From contig CAMXYZ010000009.1 of the NCBI GenBank assembly GCA_947253305.1, positions 1 to 23,051 on the forward strand: a stretch of DNA of 23,051 bases, given 5' to 3'. The stretch is from an uncultured Helcococcus sp. Its GTDB lineage: Bacteria; Bacillota; Clostridia; Tissierellales; Peptoniphilaceae. A program made the position numbers and the translations under genes. The notes beneath the pieces are model-generated. The model had not been told where the DNA came from. It saw only the letters and a list, made by a program, of their open reading frames with translations, and ran no database searches. Positions 7,018 through 14,547 of this stretch are shown in pieces. How positions within the stretch are numbered: the stretch's first letter is position 1; every line of letters begins with the position of its first letter.

Positions 7018-7046
7018 ATTATATATTAAAAAGATTAAAAAGTCAA
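7018..7046 (-). promoter_or_regulatory. Promoter of the rpmG-secE-nusG-rpl block
   Basis: On the minus strand TTGACT (7041-7046), exactly 17 bases, then TATAAT (7018-7023). This near-perfect housekeeping promoter lies just after the thiD stop and before rpmG. Confidence 0.88.
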
Positions 7047-7082
7047 TTGTTTGATACTTATTATTACTTTATTATATTTCTT

Positions 7083-7868
7083 CTATTTATTTAGATCGAA
7101 ACAGTGGTCTACAGGTCCAATTCCATGACCTATTTGAATATTGGATTTAAGAGCCCCTGTTATATATTTTTTTGCTTCTACACAAGCATTTTTAAGACTT
7201 AATCCCTTTGCAAGATTAGATACAATAGCTGCAGATAATGTGCATCCTGTTCCTCTTGTATTTTTGTTTTTTATATATTCACCTTTAACCCAAAAGGCTC
7301 CTTCAGATGTATAAAGTAAATCATCAGCATCACCTTCAATAACTCCAGATTTTGTATATACCGCACAATTATATTTTTCATAAATTTTCTTAGCAGCAAT
7401 TTCCATATCTTCCTTGCTATTAATGCTCATCTCCGCTATTAATTCTGTCTCTCCAAGATTTGGAGTAATTAGATCGGCTAATGGTAATAATTTCTCCTTC
7501 ATACATTCAATCGCATCATCGTCAATTAATTTAACGGTTTTATGAGCCACCATTACTGGATCTATAACTACATTATTAAGTTTATTTTCTTTTAATTTTC
7601 TCTCTACTAATTCTATTATTTCGCTATTTAATAGCATCCCAGTTTTAACTCCATCTGGCCCAACATCAGAAAGTATGGAATCTATCTGCTTCTCTAAAAA
7701 TTCGGGTGTAACCGCATTAGCTTCAAAAAAACCAATTGTATTCTGAGCACTTAAAAGTGTAACCGCAGTCATTCCATATACACCATGCATTGTCATGGTC
7801 TTTAAATCGGCTTGCATACCCGCTCCACCGAATGGATCAGAACCTGCTATCGTCAATACCTTTTTCAT
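7083..7868 (-). CDS. thiD: Hydroxymethylpyrimidine/phosphomethylpyrimidine (or pyridoxal) kinase
   Basis: A ribokinase-fold kinase of the ThiD family: it phosphorylates hydroxymethylpyrimidine and its phosphate for thiamine synthesis, though close relatives act on pyridoxine/pyridoxal. Visible are the N-terminal IAGSDPFGGAGMQADLKT, the SAQNTIG strand, VIDPVMVAHK, the TPNLGE motif and the anion-hole NTRGTGCTLSAA with its catalytic Asp-region equivalent. The ATG at 7868 (261 residues) is chosen over a TTG one codon upstream because GGAG is five bases from ATG but only two from TTG. It is third in the run aroK-like, murT-like, thiD, 12 bases after murT. No other thiamine genes are present, so a salvage role (HMP or B6) is likely. 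Confidence 0.88.
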   Translation of the reverse strand: MKKVLTIAGSDPFGGAGMQADLKTMTMHGVYGMTAVTLLSAQNTIGFFEANAVTPEFLEKQIDSILSDVGPDGVKTGMLLNSEIIELVERKLKENKLNNVVIDPVMVAHKTVKLIDDDAIECMKEKLLPLADLITPNLGETELIAEMSINSKEDMEIAAKKIYEKYNCAVYTKSGVIEGDADDLLYTSEGAFWVKGEYIKNKNTRGTGCTLSAAIVSNLAKGLSLKNACVEAKKYITGALKSNIQIGHGIGPVDHCFDLNK

Positions 7869-7880
7869 CAAAACTCCAAT

Positions 7881-8963
7881 CTATTTATTTTTTTCTATAT
7901 AATTAAATGTTTCACCTATTTTAGAATAATTTGGCAAAAATATTACTTTATTATCAGTTTTTAAATCTTCTATTCTTTCTAATTTAATTAGATCATTTGG
8001 AATATTTCCTACAATCTCACCAGTAATAAATATATTATTTGCTTTTGTACTATTTTTCACTTTATTAAAATCATAATTAAGTATCCAAGATTGATCTAAG
8101 CCGTCAGCCTCTGTTCTACCAATATTTAGTAGAATATCAAATACATCGTCGAGTTTTTCTAATTCTTTGATAGTAAAATCAAGACCAGCCTTATTTTTTA
8201 CAAGATTCATAATTGTATTTTGACCTTTGTATTCAAGCTTTTGCATTCTTCCTTTAAGTACTTCTTTCTCTTCAACTATATCTAATAATAGTGAAAAATT
8301 TACATCTTTAATTAAATTAAAATTTTCTAAATCGATTAAAACTGATAATGCGTTAAAAAAGTTTTTTTGTTTAAATACATCTAGCTTTTCCACTCTTGAT
8401 TTTATATCAGCTTCTAAATTAATACTTTTTTCATCAAAATTTTTAATAAATGGTCTAGATTCATTAAATATTTCCATGGTAGTTATGGTTCTTATATTAT
8501 AATTATTTAATGGTTCAAATATTTTTCCCTTAACTCTGTCAAGTGAGCCCATTCTATCTAACTGGTCTTCATACAAATTTGTTACAAGTACTAAATTTGG
8601 AACAAGTCCAGCCTCAACTATTCTTCCTAGATATAGTTCATCGACTTCAAGAACTGTGAATTCTTGCTTTATTTTATTTCCCTTTAACTCAGTTAAAACC
8701 GCTGTAGTTATTCCTTGTATTATATTTGCACCATATTTATTTGTTAGAACTGAATACTCCTTATTTAAATACTCAGAAATATATTTTGTTGTAGATGTCT
8801 TACCATTCGTTCCCGTTACAAAAATTATAAAAGTATCCTTTGTATCAATTTTTGATAAATAGTTTTTGTCAAGTTTCAATACTACTTTTCCTGGAAAAGA
8901 AGATGCATCTCTAAAAATACTTAATAATTTATATACTGCTTTTCCTATAAATGTTGTTATCAT
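7881..8963 (-). CDS. MurT-like Mur ligase (lipid II isoglutaminyl synthase-type), without zinc ribbon
   Basis: The protein has a Mur ligase central domain with the P-loop TGTNGKTSTT (50-59), the EVDELYLGR and TNLYEDQLDRMGSLD motifs, and a C-terminal DUF1727-type domain with NLVKNKAGLDFTI and EADGLDQSWILNYDF. This domain pair is that of MurT, which with the glutaminase GatD amidates lipid II glutamate. Two oddities: it is only 360 residues (MurT is about 430-440) and contains no cysteine at all, so the four-Cys zinc ribbon of characterised MurT is missing; and no gatD is adjacent. In the usual WxWDxDF-like motif the first acidic position is Asn here. Its start lies two bases after the upstream gene, with GGAG inside that gene's end, so translation is coupled. 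Confidence 0.78.
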   Translation of the reverse strand: MITTFIGKAVYKLLSIFRDASSFPGKVVLKLDKNYLSKIDTKDTFIIFVTGTNGKTSTTKYISEYLNKEYSVLTNKYGANIIQGITTAVLTELKGNKIKQEFTVLEVDELYLGRIVEAGLVPNLVLVTNLYEDQLDRMGSLDRVKGKIFEPLNNYNIRTITTMEIFNESRPFIKNFDEKSINLEADIKSRVEKLDVFKQKNFFNALSVLIDLENFNLIKDVNFSLLLDIVEEKEVLKGRMQKLEYKGQNTIMNLVKNKAGLDFTIKELEKLDDVFDILLNIGRTEADGLDQSWILNYDFNKVKNSTKANNIFITGEIVGNIPNDLIKLERIEDLKTDNKVIFLPNYSKIGETFNYIEKNK

Positions 8964-8965
8964 AA

Positions 8966-10219
8966 TTAGACTCCATATTTTATATGATTCTTAAATATTT
9001 TCTTTATCATTTCAGCTGGCTTATCAAAATCCCCTTTATTTTCGACAACATAATCAGTGAAATATTTGTATTTTTCCCTTCTATCTTTTTCCATTTTTAT
9101 TAGGGTTTCAATACCGCCCTTTGATAAGGGTCTATTTCTTGTAGACAGATATTTTAATTTTCTATCGACTCTTACAATTATTGAATTTTTCTTTAAGTGA
9201 TTATAGTTCTCAAGTAATTGTACAACTCCCCCACTAGTTGATATAACTGTATTTTTTAAATTACCAATTCTCTCTACTATCCTAGCTTCTTTTTTTCTAA
9301 ACTCTTCTTCACTTTCAAATCTTAAATACTGAGATGGAGATATTCCATATTCGTAATAAAATTCTTCATCTAAATCAATATGCTCCTTATCCAAAAGTTT
9401 AGCTAGTTTTCTACCTATTGTTGTCTTGCCTGATCCCGGCATACCTATAAGTACGATATTTAAATTCTTATTTAAATATTTTTTTAATATATTTTCAAAT
9501 AATTCATCACTATATCTCTTCCTCGTCAATAATTCAATCGATTTTTTCTCCTGATATAGTATTTTATATAGTCCACTGGATACAGATATATCTAATCGCA
9601 TAGCCTGTAAATTAATTTTTGAAAATAAGTTCTCACAATAAAAATCATATATATGTTCTAAATTGCTAAAAGCTTCAAGATTTAATTCTTCAATTTCTTT
9701 CTCAGTAAAATCTATATAATTAAAAATGATATCAAAATCTCTATTCTGCATATTTTTTATATCATCTCTTTCTAATATTTCATAAAATTTTATCTGCATC
9801 GAATTTAAAACATAAATTAAAGTGTTTATTGACTGAAAATTTTTTAATATTAAAATATTCTTATCTTTTAAATTAATATTAGATTTCATTATCATCTTAT
9901 TAATTCCAAAAAATTCTGTATTAAAGCCATATAAGTTTTCTTTATGCCCTTGAATTAAATTAACATCTTTAATCTCAATTGCCTGATTAGTCAAATCATC
10001 TAAGTATTGTGGAATTTTTGAATTATAAGGATAAAACACATTCATAGATTTAAAATTTCTAAATTTCAAAAGATTTTTTATTTCATCTTCATCTAGATTG
10101 AATATTTTATATTTTTCCTCAAAGAAATCCTCATATATAAATTTTATAAAATCATCATTACAAGATTTTCCTATCTGCGAATATTTAATTTTCTTTGGTC
10201 TTCTATATATTTCATTCAT
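8966..10219 (-). CDS. Degenerate shikimate dehydrogenase domain fused to shikimate kinase
   Basis: Residues about 10-235 resemble AroE (IGKS start, SMNVFYPY, DVNLIQ, LYGFNTEFFG). Residues about 253-417 are a shikimate kinase, which phosphorylates shikimate at the 3-OH with ATP: Walker A GMPGSGKTT (259-267), HIDLDEEF, FRKKEARIV, STSGGVV and the RNRPL lid. The kinase motifs look intact. The AroE half does not: the catalytic Lys of the VTIPHK motif aligns with Asn66, the Asp of NTDG is Glu102, the second Ser of the substrate-binding SxS is Asn, and the nucleotide-binding glycine loop is lost (ILILKNFQSIN). It is probably a non-catalytic or repurposed domain. It lies 18 bases after an intrinsic terminator and is the first gene of a three-gene run. 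Confidence 0.8.
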   Translation of the reverse strand: MNEIYRRPKKIKYSQIGKSCNDDFIKFIYEDFFEEKYKIFNLDEDEIKNLLKFRNFKSMNVFYPYNSKIPQYLDDLTNQAIEIKDVNLIQGHKENLYGFNTEFFGINKMIMKSNINLKDKNILILKNFQSINTLIYVLNSMQIKFYEILERDDIKNMQNRDFDIIFNYIDFTEKEIEELNLEAFSNLEHIYDFYCENLFSKINLQAMRLDISVSSGLYKILYQEKKSIELLTRKRYSDELFENILKKYLNKNLNIVLIGMPGSGKTTIGRKLAKLLDKEHIDLDEEFYYEYGISPSQYLRFESEEEFRKKEARIVERIGNLKNTVISTSGGVVQLLENYNHLKKNSIIVRVDRKLKYLSTRNRPLSKGGIETLIKMEKDRREKYKYFTDYVVENKGDFDKPAEMIKKIFKNHIKYGV

Positions 10220-10231
10220 ATTTCCCCTTAT

Positions 10232-10257
10232 AAAAAAGGAATCAAATTAATGATTCC
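10232..10257 (-). terminator. Intrinsic terminator between apt and the aroK-like gene
   Basis: On the minus strand GGAATCA pairs with TGATTCC (10251-10257 with 10238-10244) around a six-base loop, followed by TTTTTTA. The next ribosome site (AAGGGGAAAT) lies just beyond, so downstream genes depend on read-through or an unseen promoter. Confidence 0.85.
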
Positions 10258-10264
10258 TAATCTA

Positions 10265-10783
10265 TTAAATATCATATTTTACTATTGAAATAGTTTCGCA
10301 ATCTGAAAATAAATCTCTTCCCTTTAAATCTTCAAGTTCAATTAAAAATGTAGCCGCTACAACTTCTGCACCTGTTTCATTGATTAAATCGATTGCAGCC
10401 TTTGCAGTACCACCTGTTGCTAATAAGTCATCAAGTAATAAAACTTTATCACCTGGTTTGAGTGCATCTGCATCAATTTCGATTGTATTGCTTCCGTATT
10501 CTAAATCATATTCCTTGCTCAATATATTTCCTGGTAATTTACCTGGTTTTCTAACAGGGATAAAGCCTTTCCCTAATCTATAAGCAACTGGAACAGCGAA
10601 TATAAATCCTCTCGCTTCGATTCCTGCAACATAATCAAATTCTAGATGTGATACAGCATCACAAATTACCTCAACTGACTCTCTCAAGCCTTCACCATCT
10701 TTTAATAGAGTTGTTATATCCTTAAAGCTTATCCCTTCAACTGGGAATCCTTCTATAACTCTAATCTTAGATCTTAAATCCAT
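10265..10783 (-). CDS. apt: Adenine phosphoribosyltransferase
   Basis: Apt salvages adenine with PRPP to give AMP. The 172 residues are the family length, with IRVIEGFPVEGISFKDITTLL at the N-terminus, YVAGIEARGFIF, the flexible RKPGKLPG loop and the PRPP-binding motif VLLLDDLLATGGTA. The ATG has AAGGAG upstream. It follows the metallophosphoesterase by about 70 bases and is closed by a terminator, so it is probably the last gene of the acpS-nnrD to apt run. In many Firmicutes apt follows recJ; that is not the case here. Confidence 0.96.
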   Translation of the reverse strand: MDLRSKIRVIEGFPVEGISFKDITTLLKDGEGLRESVEVICDAVSHLEFDYVAGIEARGFIFAVPVAYRLGKGFIPVRKPGKLPGNILSKEYDLEYGSNTIEIDADALKPGDKVLLLDDLLATGGTAKAAIDLINETGAEVVAATFLIELEDLKGRDLFSDCETISIVKYDI

Positions 10784-10852
10784 TACTTTCTCCTTTGATC
10801 ATTTGGCAATTTTTAAATATCCACTACTTATTCTACCTTAAATCCACTTAAT

Positions 10853-11692
10853 CTACAAGGTCTTATATAAATTAACTTCAATAATATGTGGCCTATTAAA
10901 AACTCTCTTAGCCCATATAAAATTATTACCTAATCCACGAGAGTTTATCATTGTAGTATTCTTTTCTTTAAATATTCCCCCTGAATACTTTGCAAAAAAT
11001 CCTTGATTTGGCGCATATAATCCCCATTTAAATAATTTTACTTGTCCTCCATGAGAATGCCCTGAAAATACTAAATCAGGTGAATATTTCACATATGATT
11101 TCATATACTCAGGTCTATGAGATAGTACTATATTATATTTATCTTTTATAATTAATCTTTCTAAATTATCCTGAATTATCTTCCATTCTTTATTTTTAAC
11201 TTTCTCATTAACACTGATATATTCGGATGGATCTGAAATGCCTATAATATTAATTCCATTATTTAATTCTTCATTTTCATCGTCCAAGATTTTAATACTA
11301 TTTTTTTCTAATAACAGTTTTAGTTCTTCATATTGAGAACTACCCTTTTCGTGATTTCCTTTTACAAAATAAATTTTTCCAGGATATTTCTCACCAATAT
11401 ATTCTATTAAGTCTTTTGCATTCTCAAGTCCCGGATATCTCCTGTCAATTAAATCCCCTGTGATAAATACAAAATCATAATCTTTTTTTATTAATTTTTT
11501 TAATTTAATTTGATTCTTACCGAATTTGTAATTATGTAAATCTGAAATATGTAAAATTTTTAATTCTTTGACGCCATCTGGTAACTTTTGTTCTATATTG
11601 AAGACATCCAGTTTGGGATTTATATTCTCCCACAGTTCATAAATGATGATGATAACTAAAATATATAAAAAAATCATTTTAGTAACTCTCAC
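10853..11692 (-). CDS. Membrane-anchored metallophosphoesterase (YkuE-like)
   Basis: A calcineurin-like phosphoesterase with all metal-site motifs in order: ISDLHNYKFG (D, H), GDLIDRR (D), KGNHEKG (N, H), SHRPEYM (H) and SGHSHGGQ (H, H). A hydrophobic stretch near residues 6-20 (IFLYILVIIIIYELW) suggests an N-terminal membrane anchor with the domain outside, as in the YkuE/YaeI group, some of which hydrolyse lipid A precursors or lipid-linked phosphate. The substrate here is unknown. The start is GTG at 11692; an ATG five codons later is an alternative with no better ribosome site. It lies between mazF and apt. Confidence 0.87.
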   Translation of the reverse strand: MRVTKMIFLYILVIIIIYELWENINPKLDVFNIEQKLPDGVKELKILHISDLHNYKFGKNQIKLKKLIKKDYDFVFITGDLIDRRYPGLENAKDLIEYIGEKYPGKIYFVKGNHEKGSSQYEELKLLLEKNSIKILDDENEELNNGINIIGISDPSEYISVNEKVKNKEWKIIQDNLERLIIKDKYNIVLSHRPEYMKSYVKYSPDLVFSGHSHGGQVKLFKWGLYAPNQGFFAKYSGGIFKEKNTTMINSRGLGNNFIWAKRVFNRPHIIEVNLYKTL

Positions 11693-11747
11693 ATAACATT
11701 TTCCTATAGATAAATAAATCTATAAATTTTTCTCTTATTAGTTTCAT
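11679..11747 (-). CDS. Possible 22-residue small protein or leader peptide
   Basis: An ATG at 11747 preceded by GAGGA (four-base gap) opens a 22-codon frame rich in Lys, Arg, Ile and Phe (beginning MKLIREKF). It ends in TAA at 11679-11681, overlapping the start of the metallophosphoesterase by 14 bases in another frame. It follows the mazF stop by 10 bases. No family is recognised. It could be a short coupled leader or chance; the ribosome site is the only positive evidence. It is too short and not of the sequence type to be called a MazE antitoxin. Confidence 0.25.
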   Translation of the reverse strand: MKLIREKFIDLFIYRKMLCESY

Positions 11748-11757
11748 AATTTCCTCA

Positions 11758-12105
11758 TTAATCAATCTCTATTCCCAAAGACACTAAAAGCGCTTTATCG
11801 ATTCTTTTGATTGATTTTTCATTTAATTTTCCGACCTTATCCCGAAGTCTCCTTTTATCTATAGTCCTTACCTGTTCTAATAAAACAACAGAGTTCTTAG
11901 GCAATTTAATCTCCCCATATATTTTTGCGTGAGTGGGTAGGTCAGTTTTGTTTGTTTGTGATGTAATTGCAGCCACTATAACGGTAGGACTATATTTGTT
12001 GCCGACATTGTTTTGTATAACTACAACTGGTCTGACACCACCTTGTTCCGAACCTACAATAGGACTAAGATCCGCATAAAATACATCTCCTCTTTTTATA
12101 TTCAC
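11758..12105 (-). CDS. mazF: MazF/NdoA-type mRNA interferase
   Basis: A 115-residue PemK/MazF-fold endoribonuclease, the toxin that cuts mRNA at short sequence motifs. Family features: KRGDVFYADLSPIVGSEQGGVRPVVVIQNN at the N-terminus (with the catalytic Arg in GGVRPV), IVAAITSQTNK, LPKNSVVLLEQVRTIDKRRL and the C-terminal short helix. The start is GTG at 12105 with AAGGAG, which overlaps the alr stop codon, so it is translated with alr. In Bacillus-type loci the antitoxin gene lies between alr and this gene; here the gap is 9 bases and no antitoxin frame is seen on either side. Confidence 0.93.
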   Translation of the reverse strand: MNIKRGDVFYADLSPIVGSEQGGVRPVVVIQNNVGNKYSPTVIVAAITSQTNKTDLPTHAKIYGEIKLPKNSVVLLEQVRTIDKRRLRDKVGKLNEKSIKRIDKALLVSLGIEID

Positions 12106-12114
12106 TTGTACTCC

Positions 12115-13212
12115 TTAATTTTTGTAGATTCTTTTAACCCTTTCTGATATTGATGTCATTATTTCATAAGATATTGTATCTGCCCATGAAGCAACTAACT
12201 CAGGTGATATTTCTTCACAACCATCTTTTCCTATTATCACTACTTCATCATGGATATTACAATCAATTCGACTTATATCGACCATCATTTGATCCATAGT
12301 AATATTACCAAGTATTTTAGCCTTTTGTCCATTAATTAATACATATCCTCTATTGGAAATTAATCTATGATATCCATCTGCATATCCTATAGATACTGTA
12401 GCAATTTTCATTTTTTCTTTAGAAATGAATGTTCTTCCATACGAAATAGCCTCACCTTGTTCTATAAGCTTTATATTTGAAATTTTAGATTTCAAAGTGA
12501 ATGCAGATTCTATACCTATATTATAATTGTTTTTTAAATAACTTGACGGATACAATCCATATATTGAAATCCCCGATCTTACAGCATCATAAGAATAGTC
12601 ATATGAAATTATTCCAGCGTCATTTGAAATGTGCTTTGTCCAGCCTTTAGATATATTTCCTAATTCATCAATAATATATTGAAATTTTTTAGCTTGCATA
12701 TTTGTATATTCTCTATCTTTTTCGTCAGCACTTGAAAAATGACTAAATATACCTTCAATTTTTACATTTTTAAAATTAGAAATATCAATTATTTCTTTTA
12801 TACTTTTTTCTTTTACTTGAAATCCCAATCTATTATGCCCTGTCTCAATTTTTATATGAGCTCTAATATTAAAACCCGAATTTTCTAATTCTTTTGCAAT
12901 ACTATAATTATATATATTTGCTATTAGATTATATTTTTCTACGTATTTATAATTTTCTGGAGAAATATAGCCAAGTATTAATATATCTTTTTTGATTCCA
13001 GCTTCTCTAAGTTGAATCGCCTCATTGATATTTGCAACACAAAACATATCGGAAACGTCTTCAATCTCTTTTGAGATTTCAATAGCTCCTAATCCATAGG
13101 CATTAGATTTAACCACAGGGTAAAATTTTGTATCATGCAATTTCTTTAAATTTTCTATATTTTTTCTTATAATTGCTAAATCTACTTCTAAAATATTCGC
13201 ATCAGTTATCAT
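12115..13212 (-). CDS. alr: Alanine racemase
   Basis: A PLP enzyme that converts L-alanine to D-alanine for peptidoglycan. The 365 residues are the usual length. The PLP lysine lies in PVVKSNAYGLG near residue 33, and the C-terminal domain carries ISYGRTF, SIGYADGYHR (catalytic Tyr on the other strand) and GNITMDQMMVD. The ATG overlaps the end of the acpS-nnrD gene by 11 bases and has GGAG at good spacing inside that gene, so the two are translationally coupled. mazF follows 9 bases later. Confidence 0.96.
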   Translation of the reverse strand: MITDANILEVDLAIIRKNIENLKKLHDTKFYPVVKSNAYGLGAIEISKEIEDVSDMFCVANINEAIQLREAGIKKDILILGYISPENYKYVEKYNLIANIYNYSIAKELENSGFNIRAHIKIETGHNRLGFQVKEKSIKEIIDISNFKNVKIEGIFSHFSSADEKDREYTNMQAKKFQYIIDELGNISKGWTKHISNDAGIISYDYSYDAVRSGISIYGLYPSSYLKNNYNIGIESAFTLKSKISNIKLIEQGEAISYGRTFISKEKMKIATVSIGYADGYHRLISNRGYVLINGQKAKILGNITMDQMMVDISRIDCNIHDEVVIIGKDGCEEISPELVASWADTISYEIMTSISERVKRIYKN

Positions 13213-14440
13213 ATATCTCTCCGATTGCCATAGGTAAGAATTCGATTATATCACTAGCTATTAAACTATTCTCTCCATATTTTTCACGAGCCATATCCCC
13301 AGCAAGTCCATGTAGAAATACCGCTGTTCTAAACATATCAAAATTATTTGTTCTAGCTAATAATGCCGCAATTACCCCTGTTAATACATCACCAGATCCC
13401 GCAGTTGCCATTCCATTATTCCCAGAATAATTCATGCTACAACTATCGCTATTTGTAACAATACTATTTTTACCTTTGAGCAATATATTTACATCGTGCT
13501 TGTCTAAATAATTATAAACAGCTTGAACCTTGTCATAATTGATTTCATTTAGAGTATAGCCTGATAGTTTTGCAAATTCTCCAGTATGGGGTGTTAGATA
13601 TATATTAGAATTAAGTAAATTTTCAAATTCAGATATTAGATTTATAGCATCAGCGTCTACAACTATTGGCCCGTCAAAATTATTTAAAATAATCTCTAAT
13701 ATATCTTTAGCATATTTTCCCCTACCAAGTCCTGGTCCAATAGCTATAACTGACATGGATGGAATTATATTTAATAATTCTTCCCTATCAAATTCTCCAA
13801 ATTCTTTAGTTCCTTTATCTTTAATATCTAAAATTATTTGTTCTGTAGATTTAATTTCACAAATATCTGAAACACATGAAGGCGCTAATACGTATACCAT
13901 ACCTGCGCCAGTTCTAAGAGCAGCTCTTGAAGCAAGCATAATTGAACCAGTCATCCCCTTAGAGCCGCCTACAATAAGAATTTTTCCATAGTCATATTTA
14001 TTTGAATCATCTTTTCTCTTAGGTATATAATAACTACTCATATCATAATCTTTATTAATCATAGCTTTTCCCTCTAAAATATTTAATTTACAAATTGTTA
14101 TGGTATATTCTCCATCATGTGTAATACTTATATCTATCGAATTTATATTTTTATCTTTCATAAGTTTTTTTATTTTTTTATTGCTAGTATTAATATAGGG
14201 AGAATTTTTTCCATCATGTAATATTTCTATATCTAGTAGTCCTAATTCACCCGAAAGACCTACACCAAAAGCTTTGGATACTGCTTCTTTTGCTGAGACC
14301 AATCCTGCTATTGTTTGTATATTCTTATTCTTTTTTATTATATAGTCCTGCTCAGATTCTGTGAAAAACTTCTCAAAAAATCTTTTCTTTTCTAATAAGC
14401 TTTCCACTCGTGAAATTTTTAATATATCTATCCCTATCAT
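13202..14440 (-). CDS. Fusion of holo-ACP synthase (AcpS) and ADP-dependent NAD(P)H-hydrate dehydratase (NnrD)
   Basis: Residues 1 to about 120 are AcpS, which attaches 4'-phosphopantetheine from CoA to acyl carrier protein: GIDILKISRVE at the start and SAKEAVSKAFGVG with the metal-binding Glu. Residues about 145-412 are the NnrD/YjeF C-terminal domain, which repairs hydrated NAD(P)H: GGSKGMTGSIMLA, AIGPGLG, VVDADAI, TPHTGEFA, LLKGKNS and GMATAGSGDVLTGV. The frame is continuous with no stop, although an internal Met near residue 128 could have been an ancestral nnrD start. The usual partner NnrE epimerase domain is absent. Of two adjacent ATGs, 14440 is preferred since GAGG is five bases from it. 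It heads the alr-mazF run behind a good promoter. Confidence 0.9.
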   Translation of the reverse strand: MIGIDILKISRVESLLEKKRFFEKFFTESEQDYIIKKNKNIQTIAGLVSAKEAVSKAFGVGLSGELGLLDIEILHDGKNSPYINTSNKKIKKLMKDKNINSIDISITHDGEYTITICKLNILEGKAMINKDYDMSSYYIPKRKDDSNKYDYGKILIVGGSKGMTGSIMLASRAALRTGAGMVYVLAPSCVSDICEIKSTEQIILDIKDKGTKEFGEFDREELLNIIPSMSVIAIGPGLGRGKYAKDILEIILNNFDGPIVVDADAINLISEFENLLNSNIYLTPHTGEFAKLSGYTLNEINYDKVQAVYNYLDKHDVNILLKGKNSIVTNSDSCSMNYSGNNGMATAGSGDVLTGVIAALLARTNNFDMFRTAVFLHGLAGDMAREKYGENSLIASDIIEFLPMAIGEIYDN

Positions 14441-14469
14441 CATTACCTCGCAATTTATGGTATATTATA

Positions 14470-14498
14470 AATATATCACTGTTATCAATATTTGTAAA
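14470..14498 (-). promoter_or_regulatory. Promoter of the acpS-nnrD/alr/mazF run
   Basis: On the minus strand TTTACA (14493-14498), a 17-base spacer ending TGA, then TATATT (14470-14475). One mismatch in each box plus an extended -10. It lies about 30 bases before the gene and back-to-back with a possible promoter of the divergent HAD gene. Confidence 0.7.
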
Positions 14499-14525
14499 TT
14501 GAAGCAATTAAGTATTTATTATAAT
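14499..14525 (+). promoter_or_regulatory. Possible promoter of the HAD phosphatase gene
   Basis: TTGAAG (14499-14504), a 15-base spacer and TATAAT (14520-14525). The spacer is shorter than ideal, but the -10 box is perfect and well placed. Its -35 box abuts the -35 box of the divergent promoter. Confidence 0.4.
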
Positions 14526-14547
14526 AATTCAATCGAAAGGAGTTAAA

